A DNA stretch of 64,000 nucleotides, taken from Naegleria lovaniensis (lineage: Eukaryota; Heterolobosea; Eutetramitea; Acrasida; Naegleriidae). The notes below the pieces were generated by a model, which did no database searches, was not told the origin of the DNA, and worked only from the letters and a program-made list of their open reading frames with translations. The translations under genes were made by a program, and so were the position numbers. The stretch covers positions 248,001 to 312,000 of the forward strand of contig NW_025407837.1 of NCBI RefSeq assembly GCF_003324165.1. Direction: 5' to 3'. Positions 29,808 to 41,955 of the stretch are shown in pieces. The stretch's first letter is position 1. Every line of letters starts with the position of its first letter.

Positions 29808-30441
29808 TGTAGTATCTCAATGATGAAAAGAATATTGTTGTATTTGTTGATGATTAGTAAAGTCGGCATGCAGTAACGATATCGTTCGGATCCGAACGTG
29901 GAATTGTTGTTGAGAGTTGCCACTTGTCAAGGATTTTTGTGGACTCAGACGCACCAAACAACTTTTTAGCGCTTGCAAAATCCTTTAGATCATGCCACCA
30001 GTTCTAGAAGGCATGCCATTTGTGCGTTTTCGCATCAAGAAAAGAAACCTGCGGCAGTCCCTCGCGTTTGTTTTCGTTTAGGTGTTGCGCCACAGTTATT
30101 TCAAGTAATTCTAAAATTTCCTTCCATTGACCTTTTATATTAATTATTACCCACTCGAAAGGAATGAAAAAGTTGTAAAACGGGTCGGACTCGGTGTACG
30201 GTTGCATGAATATTCATGTACACAACCCACTACAGTATTTACTGCAACAATAAGGAAGTAGGGTAATCCGTACGCGTACATTCAACTCAAGGGCACTACA
30301 CAATGAACATGTGAGAGTCAAAGGCCCACGTTTAAATGTCACGAACAAGTTTCGTCTTGTGTGTTGAAAGTGTTACATACTTTTCATCAAATTCCATGAA
30401 TTATCAATTTTCAACAACTGCCACTAATCAAACTCAAAAAA
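29808..30441. other. divergent spacer with palindromes
   Basis: A 634-bp spacer between the RGS gene and the glycine-rich gene. It contains two overlapping perfect palindromes at 29875-29898 and a 14-bp palindrome at 30205-30218. A minus-strand frame of 67 codons (30004-30207) is open but lacks an A-run start and a recognisable family, so I do not call it a gene. Confidence 0.5.
29875..29898. promoter_or_regulatory. two overlapping perfect palindromes (12 and 16 bp)
   Basis: AACGATATCGTT at 29875-29886 and CGTTCGGATCCGAACG at 29883-29898 share four bases, giving AACG/CGTT half-sites in alternating orientation. They are about 70 bp upstream of the RGS start. AACG is a common Myb core, so a dimeric regulator site is possible; that is inference. 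Confidence 0.4.
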
Positions 30442-33400
30442 ATGGATTTACGTGTAGTGATTGATAAAAGTGGTCGGAAAGGACAGGACGGACCTTGTGG
30501 CGAGTATGTGTTGATGTAATCATCATTACAATTTTTTAATCAAAGCAAATTGTGAATAGAAATGGAATGGCAGGAAGTTGTGGAACTGTAAGTGTGATAA
30601 TCTCACCATGAAATTTAAGTCATATCATTTCGGATAAAGAATGGTATTCAAGGGATTAATGGAAATTACGGAGGTAATGATGGAACATTGGGAGGTAATG
30701 GAGGTGTGTGAATAATTTTTCAATTTTTTTGCAAATCTTTTTTCGGATTTCTTAACTATTAGGTCATGGCTCACATGCAACCAATGGAACGAAGGGATTG
30801 CATGGAGAGAATGGATCTCATGGAAGTGACATTCATATTGTGTTAGATTATTTTTCACCGACGCACATGACGCTTTGTGACGTCAATAATTTAAATTTTC
30901 AAAACAATCAAATAGTTCCAATGAAAGATGGGTCTGTAGTGCTCATCTCACGAGGTGGAGATGGTGGAAAGGGTGGAGAGTAAGTATATGATGACTTGAT
31001 CATTATGTTTTTTACATGACTTGGAATTCAAAGTGGTGGAGAGTAAGTGAAATTTTATTCAATGAGTGTATTAAGGAATATACAATGTACAATCTTGGAA
31101 TCTTAATGTAGTGGTGGAAAAGGAGGTGATGGTGGATGGTAAGTGTAGCTTATTCATTGTCATTTAATTTGGAAATTATTATTAAATAATTATCGTGTAT
31201 AATTAATGCTAAAAATACAACAGTGGTGGTCAAGGAGGAGATGGTGGTCCAGGATTGAATGGAAAACCAGGAGAACATGGAGCAAAGTAAGTATGATTCA
31301 TATTCATCATTCTCATTCATACTCATCGACCAAATAGTGGTGGAAGGTTTGTAACTATTTGAAATGTCATTTTCACACACTTTCAATTTCATAACACTTG
31401 TGAAATGAACATGTTGAATAATGATCATCAATGACTCTTAAACTTTACAGAGGAGGAGAGTAAGTATCCTTTAGAATTATAAATTTCATTGGAATGAATA
31501 TATTTGTTCAAATAGTGGTGGCAAGTAAGTACTGTCTATTAAGGCACTTGAAAATGTTTGAACAATATCTAAATTAATAATTATACATCAATCACAAGTG
31601 GTGGAAAGTAAGTATCTTAGCATACGTTTTAAACAAAACTCGAATAATCCATCGTTGATGTGCACAGTGGGGGCTCAGGTGGCGAGTAGGTACAATGATT
31701 TCATTCACAAACAAGTGTGTGACTATTAATGACTAACATGTTATTTACAATTTGTGTGACTATTAATTTGCATTGTTAAAAATGTAGTGCTGGAGATGGA
31801 GGAAAGTAAGTATCATATATATAATTCCAAAATGAACCATTCATTCTTTCAGTGGAGGTATGTTTATCAAAAGAATGTGACCTCATGATTCACACACCAA
31901 AATATATTTTTCATCCATTCACACCCTATCATCATCATCAGGCTGTGGAGGAAATGGAGGAAATATTATCATTGATACTCGAAATCCCTATCTCTTAAAA
32001 TTTGTATCTGCCTCAACTGAACCAGGAATGGGTGGTAAGGGTGGAAGGGGAGGTGAATTTGGTCGACCAGGATTTGGAGGAAGGTGAGTTTAGGTGTGTT
32101 CCATGTACAATAATAATCATAATTTTTTCAATTCACTTCGTTGTACCATCCATTGAATGATCCATCATTATTGGAATACTACTACTAGACCTGGAAATGG
32201 AGGAAATGGAGGAATGGGAGGTATGGCAGGTCCACAACTGGTCTATCAGGCACCACCTGGACATTCACAACCCAAACCACCACAATTATCGAATGGACAG
32301 AGAGGACCTAATGGAAATATGGGACTTGCAGGATATAATGGAGCACCTGGAAGAAGGTATGTGTGTGAATATTTGTTATTGAATTTTTTGTTATTGAATT
32401 TTAACCAATGTCTGATGATATTATTGTGTGTAAATGAAAAATGTTAATGATATTCAACTATATTTGGAATTTATTGAAATGGAATGAACATGATGAATTA
32501 TCATAGTGGATTACATGGAGTGGATGGTCTCGATGGTCACATGGGATCTGTCATGTTTCGAGTGTTGGATGCAAATAATCAAATTCTTGAACAATCTTCC
32601 ACTTGTTATTCACTCAAAGTGAAATCTTTTTCCTTACAAGTCCTTCGAGAGGAACAAGAAGAAGATGATGGAGTGTTAGAACCTGGTGAATTGGTATGCT
32701 TTAAGAATATCATACTCACGAATGAAGGAGGATTGACCTTACCTGTTGGAACTGTTATAACCATACCTGATCATCATTCGAAAGAGATTTCTTTCCTGTC
32801 GAATCATGTTTCATATATTTTAAATGTACCATTAAGACCCTACGAGGATTTTATCATTCCAGACCGTGTTGGATTTGGAGGTCAAATTTCAGAAAGAAAA
32901 AGTGCTATACTTGTTGGAGATACCTTCTCATCAAAACTCGGTATTGAAATTTGTTCGGAATTGAGTGGATCGAAATTTGAAGCATGTTGTCAGAAGCAGA
33001 ATTATCAAGTTCAGTATCCTGTGTGTTTTGAATTAATGTCAGCAACAGGAACGATTGGAAAGAAGGAATTGGCTACAGTGATTGTGACGATACGAAATGT
33101 GTCAACTGTCATGGCTTATGGAATTCAAAGTGGAACTGATGGATCAAAGCGAAGAGTAGCAATACAAATGGAGTTTGATCCAAGACTAATTTTACACAAG
33201 AATAGTGAAGATTCCATGACCTCTCAATGGATTTCTAATGGAAATTCAGTGTTTGTTGAAAGTAAGTATTCATTACATTCCAATTTCTCTGGACATTGAA
33301 TCCATTGTCATCAGTTCCAAACATTCATCCATCCGATTCATTCACACAAGTCTTTTTTGTTGAAATGAGTGATCGTATTCAATATTTTGAACATGCCACT

Positions 33401-35083
33401 ATTAAGGCAACTCTTTTATTGAGAAATATTCCTATTGAACAACATGAACGAGCCATTCGTTTCACTCCAACCTATTATCCACCCTCTGCTGGTGAAAATA
33501 ATTTTGATTTAATCTTTTTCACAGATTCCCATTTATCGAGAATTGAATTTTTAACTTATACTCAAGTCTTTGATGGACTCTCACTCTCAGTGAATTATTG
33601 GGACATTGAAAAGTATCATGGAGTTTCATATGTAGATGCATTACCTTCTCATGAAAAGAATTCTCCATTGCAAAGACATTCACCTGCTTCATGGGTCAAT
33701 GATTGTCATGGAAAAGTATTATTATATCCATTAAGACAATATACACAAATGGATGAAATTATTTCAACAAGTTCCTCGTCCCAAATGGATGCTCGAATGG
33801 ATGCTCGTGATATTTTCAAAGCAGTTGCTGGATTTGATATTCTTCCTACCACCACCTCAACATTGATGGGTCATCCACTCAGTTCCACGAGTACGACTAC
33901 GATCAATATATCTGAATCCCTTCTTACAAGTAGTAGCATGGAGAGTCGTTTGGATGGTTCAGTAGCAGCAACAGCAACAACAACCGTAGATTCAACGGAC
34001 CACTCGGAACTGGCACGAACTGATTTTGGAGGATTGATTTTCATTGGAAATGTAGATGCTGTGCAATTTGTACAACGTTTGTATCAGGCATGTCCTTTGA
34101 AAGAAATTCCAGAGAAAGACCTGAGTGAAAATTTAGTGGTTTCGAGTCCTACCTTGGAAATGTTTCAGAAAAAGTATACCGAATTTCACAAAAAGTTGCT
34201 CTCTCAGAAACCAAATGGATATTTCCAATTGTGTAGTAGTGATTTCTCACCAAAACCAAAACAAGGTGTGTTTGCAAAAACACTTCTTGGCAAGGGAACC
34301 TATAAGGAGATTCCACTCTCAGTCACAGATCCAATCCTTGCCATTACGACCATGAGTGGAGATGGAACAAACTTTCTCTCATCTGATTCACAAGTGAATT
34401 TCAACTCGACGCAATTTGAAGCTGGATCGAATATGGGAAGACTAGTGAACGCCATATTATGTTCATTACCCATTTCCAAGTTATTTTCCATTCTGAAAAA
34501 TCCAACTCAATGGCTAAAAGCACTCATAGTTGTTACTGAAATAGAAGGAACTCGACAATCCATGAGATATGTTCATGCATTGATTTGGGCCATCTATTTC
34601 AAATTATATCATGCTGTAGTGTTTAATGAGAATTTACATTGGCTATGTAATTTTATTTTGGATGAGTTTGAAAAGAATGCATCCACTTATAAGGTTCACC
34701 CAGAGAGAGATGTTTTGTGTGAAACTATTGTCATGGCATTGGCGGATTTAGAAAGAAAAATCAAATGGAAACAATCCTTGTTTTCCAAGTCGATTGAGCA
34801 AAAACAAGTCTATGACAAGTTCAAAGCAAGTCTTGAAAATTTGATCTATCAAAAGGTGATTGTTGATACCAAAACTTCGACAGCCATTAAGAAGTCAGTG
34901 AAGAAACGAATCAAACACATGGATGTCAATTATTTCTCTTTTCATATCAAGTGGATCACTCGATTGATGGTGAATGGAGGTGGTCTTCAATTTGAAAATG
35001 AACGATTATTGACGGATAAGAGTACAAAATCAACCTTTAGCTCCAAATCAGAGGACGATCAATCTGAATATTTATGGCAGTAG
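30442..35083 (+). CDS. glycine-rich (Gly-Gly-X) protein encoded by 18 exons with a micro-exon array
   Basis: Exons: 30442-30503, 30560-30587, 30640-30703, 30763-30979, 31034-31042, 31112-31138, 31224-31286, 31338-31346, 31451-31459, 31516-31524, 31599-31607, 31668-31685, 31788-31805, 31853-31857, 31942-32083, 32189-32356, 32507-33261, 33315-35083. The sum is 3381 nt, 1126 residues, in frame throughout. The first 285 residues are collagen-like or Gly-Gly-X-rich with a short non-glycine insert. Residues about 290-540 look like beta-sandwich modules (D-D-G-V-L-E-P-G-E, then I-I-L-T-N-E-G-G). The last 590 residues, with a Ser/Thr-rich stretch, are a helical region that I do not recognise. No clear signal peptide or membrane segment. 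Function unknown; filament-forming or scaffold roles are speculation. Confidence 0.75.
31034..31857 (+). repeat. array of ten tiny exons encoding Gly-Gly-X units
   Basis: Ten exons of 9, 27, 63, 9, 9, 9, 9, 18, 18 and 5 nt are separated by introns of 47-104 nt. All but the last are multiples of 9 and begin and end in phase 2. The 9-nt ones read T-GGT-GGR-RR or A-GGA-GGA-GA. Donors are mostly GTAAGT placed directly after GGA-[GA]A. Each unit can be removed or added with no frame change. Confidence 0.7.
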
Positions 35084-35139
35084 AGCAGTGGTCACACACT
35101 CACCTCTTCTTCTTTTCATACAGCACCATCTTTTTATTG

Positions 35140-36330
35140 TCATTGATCAATGACAGAAGACTCACCCACCAGAGTAGACTCAATTAAGGGATCGGATGAG
35201 ACGTTTATGGAGTGTATGAGGTCGTGTGGGTCTTGTCTCTGTTCTCTGAGTAGGGTCACGTTTTGTCTGCACCATTCATCACTCAGTTTCATGTAGCTGC
35301 TCAGACTGATTAGCTTGTTTTGAAACTGTCCTTCATGACATGTGAGTAGCTCAACAATATTTTTCTTAGTGTAATTATAGTCATGATCAAAACCTTTACA
35401 GTCTTTCATGACCAAATCAGCGGCACGTCTTTCTTCAAAACTCATTTCAAAATCAATTAAGGGTATGATATACAGGTGCTTACTGTAACCGAGTCTGTAA
35501 AGAGAAGGATGTTTATGAGGAGTTTTGTGATATCGAATTCGAGGAAGCAGAGATGGGTCGAGCAACAGTAAATAATTTCCATACAGTGACGTCCGAGAGT
35601 TATTATTCAAAACCTTTTCATTAAATCGATCTAATTTGCTCAGAAAAATCTGAACACATGTGACAATTCAATACTGTGCGTGACACACTTTTAAAATACT
35701 TACTTTATACATTTTGAGCAGATTGAGGGATTTCACTGTTGACTCGGACAACATTTTGGAAGGTTCGTTCACACCACTTGATTCATCGGAAGAGCCATAA
35801 CAAATCTCTTGTGATGGCTGTTCTAGTCTGCCTTTTGTCAAGACTCCATTCATGTAGCTGAAATAAAAGGTTCTAGCTATTGTTACAAGGTGAGACCGAG
35901 AGACATCTCTGTTTTGAAAAGAGACAATCCAATCAATATAAAATCGATCCCATCTCTTGAAATACATGCCAACAAACGTTGAACTAGAGTATAATTTGAA
36001 ATATTCTTCTTGTTTCAGTTCAAAGTCATGGAAGAGCTTTAAGGTTTCTAAAAGTACAGCAAAACCCTCAAGTAACACCATTACATGCATTTGAGTTGCT
36101 TCATCCTTGAGTGAGGCTAAATCAATGGAATCACCAGCATGATCAAGAACAAAGGATAGTGTTTCATGATGTAGTGTCGGAACAACTTGAAAACTAATCA
36201 CTTTGACCAATTCATTTAAAGAAATCTGAAGTGTCCTATCTGCTAAATGTTGAGGCAAGTCAGAGCATTGGTCTTGAGCCAATTGAGAAATGTTATTGAC
36301 TATATTCTTCAATACGTCCAACGATTGCAT
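35140..36330 (-). CDS. hypothetical protein, 2 exons
   Basis: Exon 1 is 35704-36330 and exon 2 is 35140-35649, with a 54-nt GTAAGT intron; 378 residues. The protein is mostly alpha-helical in appearance, with a Leu-rich N-terminal half and conserved-looking aromatic clusters (M-Y-F-K-R-W-D-R-F-Y-I-D-W). No membrane segment, signal peptide or catalytic motif is visible. I do not recognise a family. It is convergent with the glycine-rich gene, with 56 bp between stops. The start at 36330 is M-Q-S-L-D-V; it does not have the usual A-run. Confidence 0.65.
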
Positions 36331-36580
36331 GATGACAAGTGCAATATCAATGAATTTAAACAGTGGTGTTTGAAAAGTGCGTTTGAATGATGATTAGCGG
36401 TTGTTCTCCGATACGTATCGTGCCAGTGTGCGAGTGAAGTGATCAATGTTTTTTTTTCTTAAAGAGGCTTGTCTCAATGTATACACCTCACAAAGGCTTC
36501 GTCTGAGTGTTTGAAAATATTTCTGTTGGTCAGTGGTTCTAAATGATAGCCTTCTGCTTTCCCAACAAAAATGAAATCAT

Positions 36581-38981
36581 TCAAACATTATCTTCATCTT
36601 GGTAGTAGAAACTTTGTTCATTGTATGAGTCTACTTCATGCTTGCAAATGGCACAAATCTTCTTTTGTAGTAACCAATTGTCAATACACTCCTTATGGAA
36701 GATATGGAAGCAAGGTAAAGTTCTCAACTCATCACCATCCTCATAGTCGCAAAGACAAATTGGACATGTCGTGTTGAGCTGAACTCCCTCTTGCTGTTTG
36801 TAAATATGAGTTGGCAATGTGGCAAGATACTCTCGTGTAAGTCCCTGTGACACAGGTCTTGATCGTGCCTCCATCAATTCTTGAAGGAATTGCATTAGTG
36901 CAGCATTTCTTCCTGTATCTTGATGTTCGGTATCTGTGTGCTCTTGTTCTTGTTGTTCACGAATGAGAGAATGAAGATACAAAATCATGAGAGGTGAGAG
37001 ATTTGTTTGAGTATTGGTTGCACCGCTTCTGAGTGCTCTCATAGCTTCTGAATTGTTGAGAATGTCACGAACGCTCATTGTAGGTTCCTCGGAGGTGTCT
37101 TGCATTTCTGTTTCATTTGTAGCAGTTGACGATGAATGAGCTCTATAATATCTTTCAATAATTTTCTGTCTAAATGTTGTCCAAATACAAAGTAAAAATA
37201 TTGGAACTAGCAAAGGAATGAAAATTCCAAGATAGTGATGCCACTCTATCGTGTTTGCTTCTCCATAATAACTAATGAGGCCAAAACACACATTCACAGG
37301 AATGCTACACATGGCAGCGAAAATAGCATCCATTCTATTTTTAAGACGTTGCTTTTTCTGAACGTCTGTGAGAGATAATTCTGACTCATCATGCAAGGGT
37401 TCTCCGATATCTTCCTTTCTTTTTCTTTCCATACCATTGTACATGGTAATTAAAAGTCCAGAAAGTGTCATAAAACTGTCTTCCTTAATATTATTATTCT
37501 TATTTGGGTTTGGAGCAAGAGAAAACGATCGAACAGCACTAATAATATTATAAAGTAACAGCGCCGTGTTCAAACAAAATAGTGGAATCAAAGAAAAGGC
37601 ATAGGGCATGTAGTATACGTATTTGTCCAATCTTACTCCAAGTAAAATCAAGAAGCAAACAACGCATAATACCACTCCAAACATCTCTAATAGTACTTGC
37701 AGCTTGTTTTTAGCTGCTCCATGAATAACTCCCAAATAAATATAGGCTGCAATGCATTGCAACACTGAATATACCATAATGACACTGAAAATGGAGGTGA
37801 ATGGCAAAGCAAATTGATCGATATAGTCTAACTTGATGCAAATTAAAATAGCACACACTAGTCCAACAATGATGCCGGCAAAGACACTATAACCAACAAA
37901 TCTGTCAACAGCTTTTCGTTTTTCTCTTTGAATGGATCTCACTGAGCTATACCGCAGGGGATCAGTATTTCTAAATGTTGCTACAGCTCTACTAGCTTCA
38001 TCAAGTTGTGAAGCATATCGTTCAAATCTTCTATATTGTCGACTGTAATGCCTTCTCCATTTGATCAAATCTTTTACACCCCAGAAAGCAAGAGAGACCA
38101 AAAATATAAGTGACATGACATAGGTTGGAATGATCACCAAAACCCAACCAAATACCCATGCAGGAGCGTTAAACATAAAACGTGACTCTAATTTAAATAG
38201 AATTAATGCAATCTGCAAAAATAAGTAATAAGTAGTATACATTGAATTTACAAGTCCACTCTTCCAAAATGGTGTTTTGCTATTTCCATAATTCATGATC
38301 ACAAGATAATTTTCAAATGTACAGTTTGCATATATTGTATTTCAATGACTAAATAATCACTTACCTTCCGTTAGCAATATGGAAGCCATTAATTTCACTA
38401 AAATTACGGCTTCTATTTCTTCTGGCACGAGCTCGTAATCGGTAGAGTCTATTACCAAGTGCCAATCTGGCTGCAGCAGTATGAAAAAGATCATCTCTCG
38501 AATGAGCAGCTGCAGTGGTTGAAATGTTTTCCGTGTCGTTAGTGTTTGCTACAGGGTTGTTAGCGTTGTCTGAGGAAGAGGCTGTTGTTTCCTCAGCCGT
38601 GGTAGTATTGTCTCGTTGGTGTATATGAGAGGTTGATGATGATGAGGCTACAACTGGACTCCTCTGTTCATCATCTTCATCTTCGTCATCGTCTTCAATT
38701 AATAATCCGTGTCCACCTCTACGAGCACCACCAAATAGTAAATTACGAAATTGGTCATGATGATGATGTTGTCTTGTCTCCGATGAAGATGGCACTGATT
38801 GCTGTTGGTTATTATCTCTACTAATATTTCTGGTGTGATTGGTCTCATCATCGCTCCGAAGCTCTTCAGCGTGATGTTGTCCGTCCTGATGTCTTGTCTC
38901 CGCGATACGAGAGGAAGAACCGCTTTCATCCATCGAGCTAGCAACACTCGACGACAAGGAGTGGAGGAATTGTGAGAACAT
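36581..38981 (-). CDS. multi-pass membrane RING-H2 E3 ubiquitin ligase, 2 exons
   Basis: Exon 1 is 38365-38981 and exon 2 is 36581-38279, with an 85-nt intron; 771 residues. Exon 1 encodes a Ser/His/Asp-rich disordered N-terminus. Exon 2 encodes about nine hydrophobic helices arranged in pairs, a cytoplasmic linker, and a C-terminal RING-H2 domain: C-P-I-C-L-C-D-Y, L-P-C-F-H-I-F-H-K-E-C-I-D-N-W-L and C-A-I-C-K. All eight zinc ligands (C3H2C3) are present. It probably ubiquitinates proteins at the ER or another endomembrane; substrate unknown. The splice joins H-I-A-N-G to S-K-T-P-F-W, just before the first helix. Confidence 0.87.
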
Positions 38982-39457
38982 TTTTTAAATCTATTAATTG
39001 ATTCAGCTGAATAAAGAAACAAGAACCTCGATAGAGATGAAAACAACAATTTTGCAACTGGATTGATGTGTCCGTCGATGAGAGATTCTGTAACAACAAA
39101 ATGCGGTTTCTCTCCCAGAAATGACTGTTTCAAAGACTTTCAAAAGTTGTATTTACGCGAGAGTCACAACGTTGATGCAATTCTTTTGAGAGTGGTTGTG
39201 ACAGTTGTTTTATGAGAGACTGCTAATAATTTCTTGAACGTGTCAAATGTAGAACCAAGTTTAAATAAGGCATGCACTTTAATGTAATTTTAATAATGGC
39301 AACAGCTATCGTGCTTGCATGTCATTTTCTAAGTTGTCATTCAAAATATGAATCATGACACCATTACTAAATTCGACAACAAATGAATTGTTAACAGTTA
39401 ATATTAATTGTTTTTTACATTGTTCTTTTGTTTCTTGTCTGTGAAAGAGGAATAAAA
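38982..39457. other. divergent spacer between RING-H2 and NAA80 genes
   Basis: A 476-bp AT-rich spacer. An open minus-strand frame here is mostly antisense or out of frame to the RING gene and is not supported. I see no RNA gene or repeat. Confidence 0.5.
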
Positions 39458-40063
39458 ATGTCAAAAATCAATTCCCTTCTTTTGCATCAGCATTGGGACC
39501 AATTCATCGACGAGACCGTCCAACTAATTATTGATGAATGGCCATCATCAAGTTCTGTTCGGAAATCAATGCTTTTCAACGATAAAACTCAACTCGAACA
39601 ACAACCCAACTCTTTTGTACCAATCAGTCTAATTCTGATTGAAGAATCGGATAATCAATCATCACCAACAGTAGTTGCTCATGCCAAACTCATCCAATCT
39701 CAACAAAGTACTTTTATCATTGAAACAGTAGTAACAAGAAAAGACAAAAGAGGTTCGGGATTGGGTCGTAGAGTAATGGACGAATTATGCAGCTACGCCA
39801 AAACACATCTCCCTCAAGGCTCAACTCTCTATCTCAGCACAAAAATCCCAACGTTCTATGAAAAGTGTGGATTTGAAAGATGTGAGGCTCCCGAATCATT
39901 TGGAAAAGTGTGTTCCTCTCTCAATACTCAACAAATACATTCCTTATCGAATATGTTGGCAAAGAGATTCCCCCTACAACCACCTCCTTCATCTCAAGGA
40001 GCTACAACCACCTCTTCCGAGACTACCTCTGATGTATGGCTCAAAAAGATAATCCATTCATAA
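39458..40063 (+). CDS. NAA80: NAA80-like actin N-acetyltransferase
   Basis: Single exon, 201 residues from the ATG with AATAAAA before it; ten upstream in-frame codons lack conservation. GNAT fold: the acetyl-CoA loop K-R-G-S-G-L-G-R-R (R-x-x-G-x-G) lies at about residues 98-106, preceded by I-I-E-T-V-V-T and followed by L-Y-L-S-T and F-Y-E-K-C-G-F. The early D-E-W-P motif, H-A-K-L and the C-terminal W-L-K-K-I fit NAA80 (formerly NAT6), which in animals acetylates the processed N-terminus of actin. The Pro-rich insertion before the C-terminus is also a family feature. In an amoeba rich in actin, this enzyme would tune filament dynamics (inference). Confidence 0.82.
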   Translation: MSKINSLLLHQHWDQFIDETVQLIIDEWPSSSSVRKSMLFNDKTQLEQQPNSFVPISLILIEESDNQSSPTVVAHAKLIQSQQSTFIIETVVTRKDKRGSGLGRRVMDELCSYAKTHLPQGSTLYLSTKIPTFYEKCGFERCEAPESFGKVCSSLNTQQIHSLSNMLAKRFPLQPPPSSQGATTTSSETTSDVWLKKIIHS

Positions 40064-40212
40064 AGATTAAGGCCACGAAGAATTATTCCACCTTCCATTA
40101 ACCACCACTTCACATTAAAAACCCCAGAGGAAATGCTGTTGTATTTTTAGAAGAAAAATTAAAACAAATTTTTAAAAAATTAAATACACTCTCTTTGCCA
40201 TCAGCATCAACA

Positions 40213-41887
40213 ATGACGATCAAGGAAACAACAACATCAGATGCCGAGATGAAGGACGTAACAACAACTTCTGAAACCACTCCTCCAGTTAATCCTGAGG
40301 AAGAGTTGGAATTGGTGATTCGAGGAGAGTTGAAGGATCAATTGAAAATGATTGCCAAGTCTGTTCAACAAGATGATCTTGATAATGATAGAAAACAAAT
40401 GAGAGCCTTCAGATTGTTTTACAACAAATTGAGAAGACAAATGACAGATAAGATCCTTGTTGGAATCTTGAAGGTAGGTGTGAGCTTAAAGGTTGAATCC
40501 GATCAACATTAATCCATTCATGAATTATTATTTGATATTATCAAAAATTGAAAATGTACCTTTACCTACATTTGTTTTCCAGGAATTGAAATGTGCACAC
40601 CTTGTTTCATACATTGAAGAAACTATTGAAATGCAAGATGAGGAACAAAAGCCAATTCCAGAGGCTGAAGTTTACTTGTGGCTTATTACAATCATCTTTT
40701 TGACAGACAAAAAGCAATACAACAGAGCCTACGTTTGTGCTTATGATTGCGTGAAATATCAACACGTGTTGGAAAAGCAGCAAAGATCTCGCTCTATGAA
40801 TTTCCTCTTCTCGAAAGTGTATTTTTATTTCTCTTTTATTCATGAAAAGTTGCACGTTGTTTCTAACAACGAATTTAGAAATATTTTGCTTGGTAGATTG
40901 CGTAGTTGCACTTTGGCACATGACCATTGGAGTCAGTTTGTTATTTTGAACTGTCTTTTGAGATCATATTTGCAAGACAAGTTGGTAGAACAAGCAAACA
41001 AACTATTGAAGACTGTTTCTATTGATCAAACAATTGGTCATGTGGACAATAATCAATTGGCTAGATATTATTATTACAAAGGAAGAATTCAAGCTATTCA
41101 ATTGGACTATTCCGAAGCTTACAATTCATTGCAAACAGCACTCCGTAAGGCACCAGGTGCTCAACCAAATAAGCCAAAAGCTCAAAAAGAAGGAGCCGAA
41201 CAAGCCAATTTGAATAAGCGTAACGTAGGAAGAGGTTTCCGTATTCACGCCAACAAATTACTGATCGTTGTTAGCTTGTTGATGGGCCATATTCCTGAAC
41301 GTTCTCTTTTTGTGAACACTTTGGAGGCCACTAACGATAATGTGACCTTGGCTCAACTCAAGCCATACTATGAACTTACTCAACAAGTGAGACTTGGTAA
41401 TGTAAATGGATTTGAAACTATTGTTGAGAAGTACAGAGAACAATACGTGGCTGATGACAACCTCACTCTCATCAATCGTATTAGGCAAAATGTTATTCGT
41501 ACTGGTTTGAAGTCCATCATCAAGGCTTATTCCAGAATCTCTTTTGCTGATGTCAGCAAAAAGTTGAATTTAACTGACACAGATGTGAACGATGTTCAAG
41601 GTATTGTTGCCAAAGCCATCAAAGATGGTATCATCGATGCTAAGATTGATGAGCAAGCACAAAGCGTTGACACTGCCAAGAATCAAGACGTCTACCAAAC
41701 AAGTGAACCTTCAGACGAATTCGACAAACGTATTCAATTCTGCTTGAGCTGTAGAAGTCAATGCATCAAGGCAATGAGATATCGTGAAGAAAAGAAAAAG
41801 AAGCCAACAGTAGAGCAAGATGACTCTCTTCACTTGGATGTTGATGAAATTGTTGATGAAGTTGATGATGACATAATGGAAGATTAA
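40213..41887 (+). CDS. PSMD3: 26S proteasome regulatory subunit Rpn3/PSMD3, 2 exons
   Basis: Exon 1 is 40213-40473 and exon 2 is 40583-41887; the 109-nt intron joins L-K to E-L-K in phase 0. 521 residues, about the size of human PSMD3 (534). It is a PCI-domain subunit of the proteasome lid. Strong matches: V-E/A-Y-L-x-L-x-x-I-I-F-L region, R-Y-Y-Y-Y-K-G-R-I-Q-A-I-Q-L-D-Y-S-E-A, A-L-R-K-A-P, H-K/A-N-K-L-L-I-V-V-S-L-L-M-G, and in the PCI region R-Q-N-V-I-R-T-G with Y-S-R-I-S-F-A-D. The C-terminus is acidic. The first 35 residues are Thr-rich and variable. The start Met is chosen since the frame upstream has only a TTG. Confidence 0.96.
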
Positions 41888-41955
41888 ATTATTTACAGCA
41901 GTAAACTCTTTTTTAAACTTAAACAACGAAACATGAGTCTTCAAAAAGTAATAAA

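Noticed and set aside
30004-30207. 67-codon minus-strand frame with a protein-like translation, next to a 14-bp palindrome (30205-30218)
   Set aside because: No A-run, no homologue I recognise, no splice partner; left as a spacer.
38699-39133. 144-codon minus frame overlapping the RING gene start
   Set aside because: Out of frame with the spliced gene, no A-run or motif; shadow frame.
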